Positions 62,371-64,000 of a DNA stretch of 64,000 bases are shown here, in pieces. Under the pieces are notes generated by a model, which worked only from the letters and a program-made list of their open reading frames with translations, did no database searches and was not told where the DNA came from. This stretch comes from Vitis vinifera (lineage: Eukaryota; Streptophyta; Magnoliopsida; Vitales; Vitaceae), in the NCBI RefSeq assembly GCF_030704535.1, contig NC_081806.1, forward strand, positions 5,829,501-5,893,500, given 5' to 3'. Position numbers and translations under genes: made by a program. Every line of letters begins with the position of its first letter. Position 1 is the first letter of the stretch.

Positions 62371-62771
62371 GAGTCTTATACATATAAATTATTATTTTTT
62401 CTATTTATAAAAAAAGAAAAAAAAGAAATACCCAGACAATGCTATAACTTCAAGATTAACTAAGCAAATCCTAATGACCAATCAAATCTTCAGGTTTTTA
62501 ATTTCATGCAATATGGAAAATGATATAAATATGGAAAATGATAGAAAATAAAGTAGATAATTTTTTTTCTTTCATTTGCATTTGAATATCCTGCCATATC
62601 TTGATATATAATTAGAACTTAAAAATATTTTTAAATAATAAAAAAAAAATCTTTAAATTGATGATTATGGAAAGTGATTATCAATGAATGAATAAATAAA
62701 TTAATTAATTAAAAAAAAAACTACAGACCGAGGGGCAGTTGGGCTGGAAGCGTGGAGGCCAAGGTCGGCGC

Positions 62772-62800
62772 GGCCCATCCTTAACGGACCTCTATATAAA
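62772..62800 (+). promoter_or_regulatory. Promoter of the DWNN gene: site II-like element and TATA box
   Basis: GGCCCAT (62772-62778) resembles a plant site II element, and TATATAAA (62793-62800) follows. Transcription would start near 62825, giving a leader of about 600 bases, probably containing an intron. A short upstream frame opens at the ATG 62813. Confidence 0.6.
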
Positions 62801-63425
62801 CACATCCCTCAAATGCATTGTCTATTCATCGAAGCGAAAAGAGGGCAAGATTATCAGAATCAAGAAAAAGGCAAGAAACCCTTGAAAAAGCTTCCAAGCA
62901 GCAGGAAGAAGAAGGCGGCCAAGAAGAGAGAGCGAGGGCTTACCCGGAGATTCAATGTCTCTTCATTGAGACGCATACTTTCGTGCTCTTTTTCACCGAT
63001 CGCCTTTCAAGATCGGCGTTTCTAACGTTTCCGCCGTTCCGATCCGCTCCCCGGCTGAAATTTCACCTGATCGAAGAATCGGGGCGATAGATCGATCCAA
63101 GGAGGTGTTTCGGCTTGTTATCGGCGCGATTTGTGGCCTGGAATAGGAGAAATCTTGGCTCCTAAGAGAGATCTTGTTGCGTTGCGCGATTCGAAGAAGA
63201 GGATCTTGATTTCAAGAGTTGTTGATGGGGTTTGTTGCGTCGGTTTGATCTTTCTCCGAGAGAAATTGCAAAAAGAAGAGATATATTTTTGTACTTTAAT
63301 TGAGTTCAATAACAGGCCTTTTGTGGTTTTTTTGTTGATTATCAAAGGGCCTTTTGAACTTAAGAGTTTTTTTTTTTGTTTGATTTATCCAAATTTTAGA
63401 GGGAAAGAACTGAGAAAGAAAAAGA

Positions 63426-63591
63426 ATGGCAGTGTATTATAAATTCAAAAGTGCAAAAGATTTTGATTCGATTCCAATCGACGGACACTTTATATCAATT
63501 GGAAACTTGAAAGAAAAAATTTTTGAAACAAAGCATCTGGGCAGGGGCACTGATTTCGACCTCGTGGTCACCAACGCCCAGACTAACGAAG
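63426..63591 (+). CDS. DWNN-domain E3 ubiquitin ligase (RBBP6/PQT3-like), first exon, partial
   Basis: The first exon starts at ATG 63426 and encodes MAVYYKFKSAKDFDSIPIDG, then the middle HFISIGNLKEKIFETKHLGR and DFDLVVTNAQTNE. This is the ubiquitin-like DWNN domain that opens RBBP6-type proteins (also the plant PQT3 group): Y-KFKSAKD at the start and L---I---K-LG in the helix. A GT donor follows the codon ending GAAG at 63591; the rest lies beyond the window, where a CCHC zinc knuckle and a RING/U-box domain would be expected. The open frame carried into the intron after 63591 is not protein-like. Confidence 0.88.
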
Positions 63592-64000
63592 GTTGGTTTT
63601 GTTTTGTATTGCATATCTACTTCCTCGATCGTTATTTTCTTCAAAACTTGCGAATTTGGGTTCGTCATCGATTCAAAGAAAACGAATTTCAATTTATAAA
63701 GATTGCTTTAGTTTTAAAACTAATTGGCTCTCTGATTTCCAGCTAAATGCTTGTTGAGAGTTGTAGAGAATAAGGGTGTGTTTCTTTGTGTGGTGGTATT
63801 ATGGTAGTGCATCTTCTGATGTGTGGCATTGCATCTTTGCATAGGGGTTTTGTGGATTTCATAGTGGTGTGTCATTGATTTAAGAAGACTGGGGGTTTTT
63901 GGTTTCATTAGGTAAAGAGCTTCTGCCTTCCATTATGCAAAGGGGGTTTTGCAGATATTTTCCTCTGTTTCATTAGGCAAAGGGCTTCATCAATTACTTT
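63592..64000 (+). other. Intron of the DWNN gene reaching the window end
   Basis: T-rich plus-strand sequence after the GT donor, with several stops in all frames and no clear acceptor before 64000. I read it as intron 1, open at the right edge. Confidence 0.6.

Noticed and set aside
1-64000. CRISPR arrays, prokaryotic operons, tRNA or rRNA genes
   Set aside because: No regularly spaced short repeats with unique spacers, and no cloverleaf or rRNA core sequence was recognised; the DNA is plant nuclear.

Overview
The window is nuclear DNA of a flowering plant. It is AT-rich, its genes are intron-rich with GT-AG junctions, and the families present (DREB-type AP2/ERF, R2R3-MYB, plant GT47) are plant ones. 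Gene structure, the LINE and Copia remnants and the MITE families suggest a woody eudicot, most likely grapevine (Vitis). That species call is an inference from style, not a database match. I found no CRISPR array, operon or recognisable tRNA/rRNA gene.

Six protein-coding genes are supported. (1) 1859-2578, +: an intronless DREB A-4/TINY-like AP2/ERF factor with Thr13 and Ser10 runs. (2) 21490-27448, +: a four-exon homologue of the membrane protein SMPD4 (784 aa). (3) 39129-39921, +: a compact three-exon R2R3-MYB carrying the bHLH-interaction signature. (4) 46485-42546, -: a four-exon exostosin-like GT47 glycosyltransferase (538 aa). (5) 48496-57069, +: a ten-exon AIM24-family protein (281 aa). 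(6) from 63426, +: the first exon of a DWNN-domain (RBBP6/PQT3-type) E3 ligase, cut by the window edge. Genes 4 and 5 are divergent and share a roughly 2-kb upstream region in which each side carries the palindrome ACGACGTCGT.

The rest is mainly transposon-derived. A 6.9-kb Ty1/Copia element on the minus strand (11839-18717) is structurally complete: 359-bp LTRs, TGGAC target duplications, initiator-Met PBS and purine tract. Its gag-pol is broken by four in-frame stops and a frameshift. Older material includes a decayed Copia-like relic (8950-10800), LINE 3' ends lying tail to tail in the first AIM24 intron, and several MITE families. One hAT-type MITE (29558-30035) sits inside one copy of a dispersed repeat, while two other copies in the window keep the empty site. 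Tandem arrays lie at 37174-37409, 58142-58480, 58657-59600 and 61724-62370.

I saw no evidence for a new biological system. The most informative observations are the MITE insertion with its two empty sites, the ACGT-rich U3 of the Copia LTR, its unusual 1.8-kb leader, and the shared palindrome between the divergent genes.
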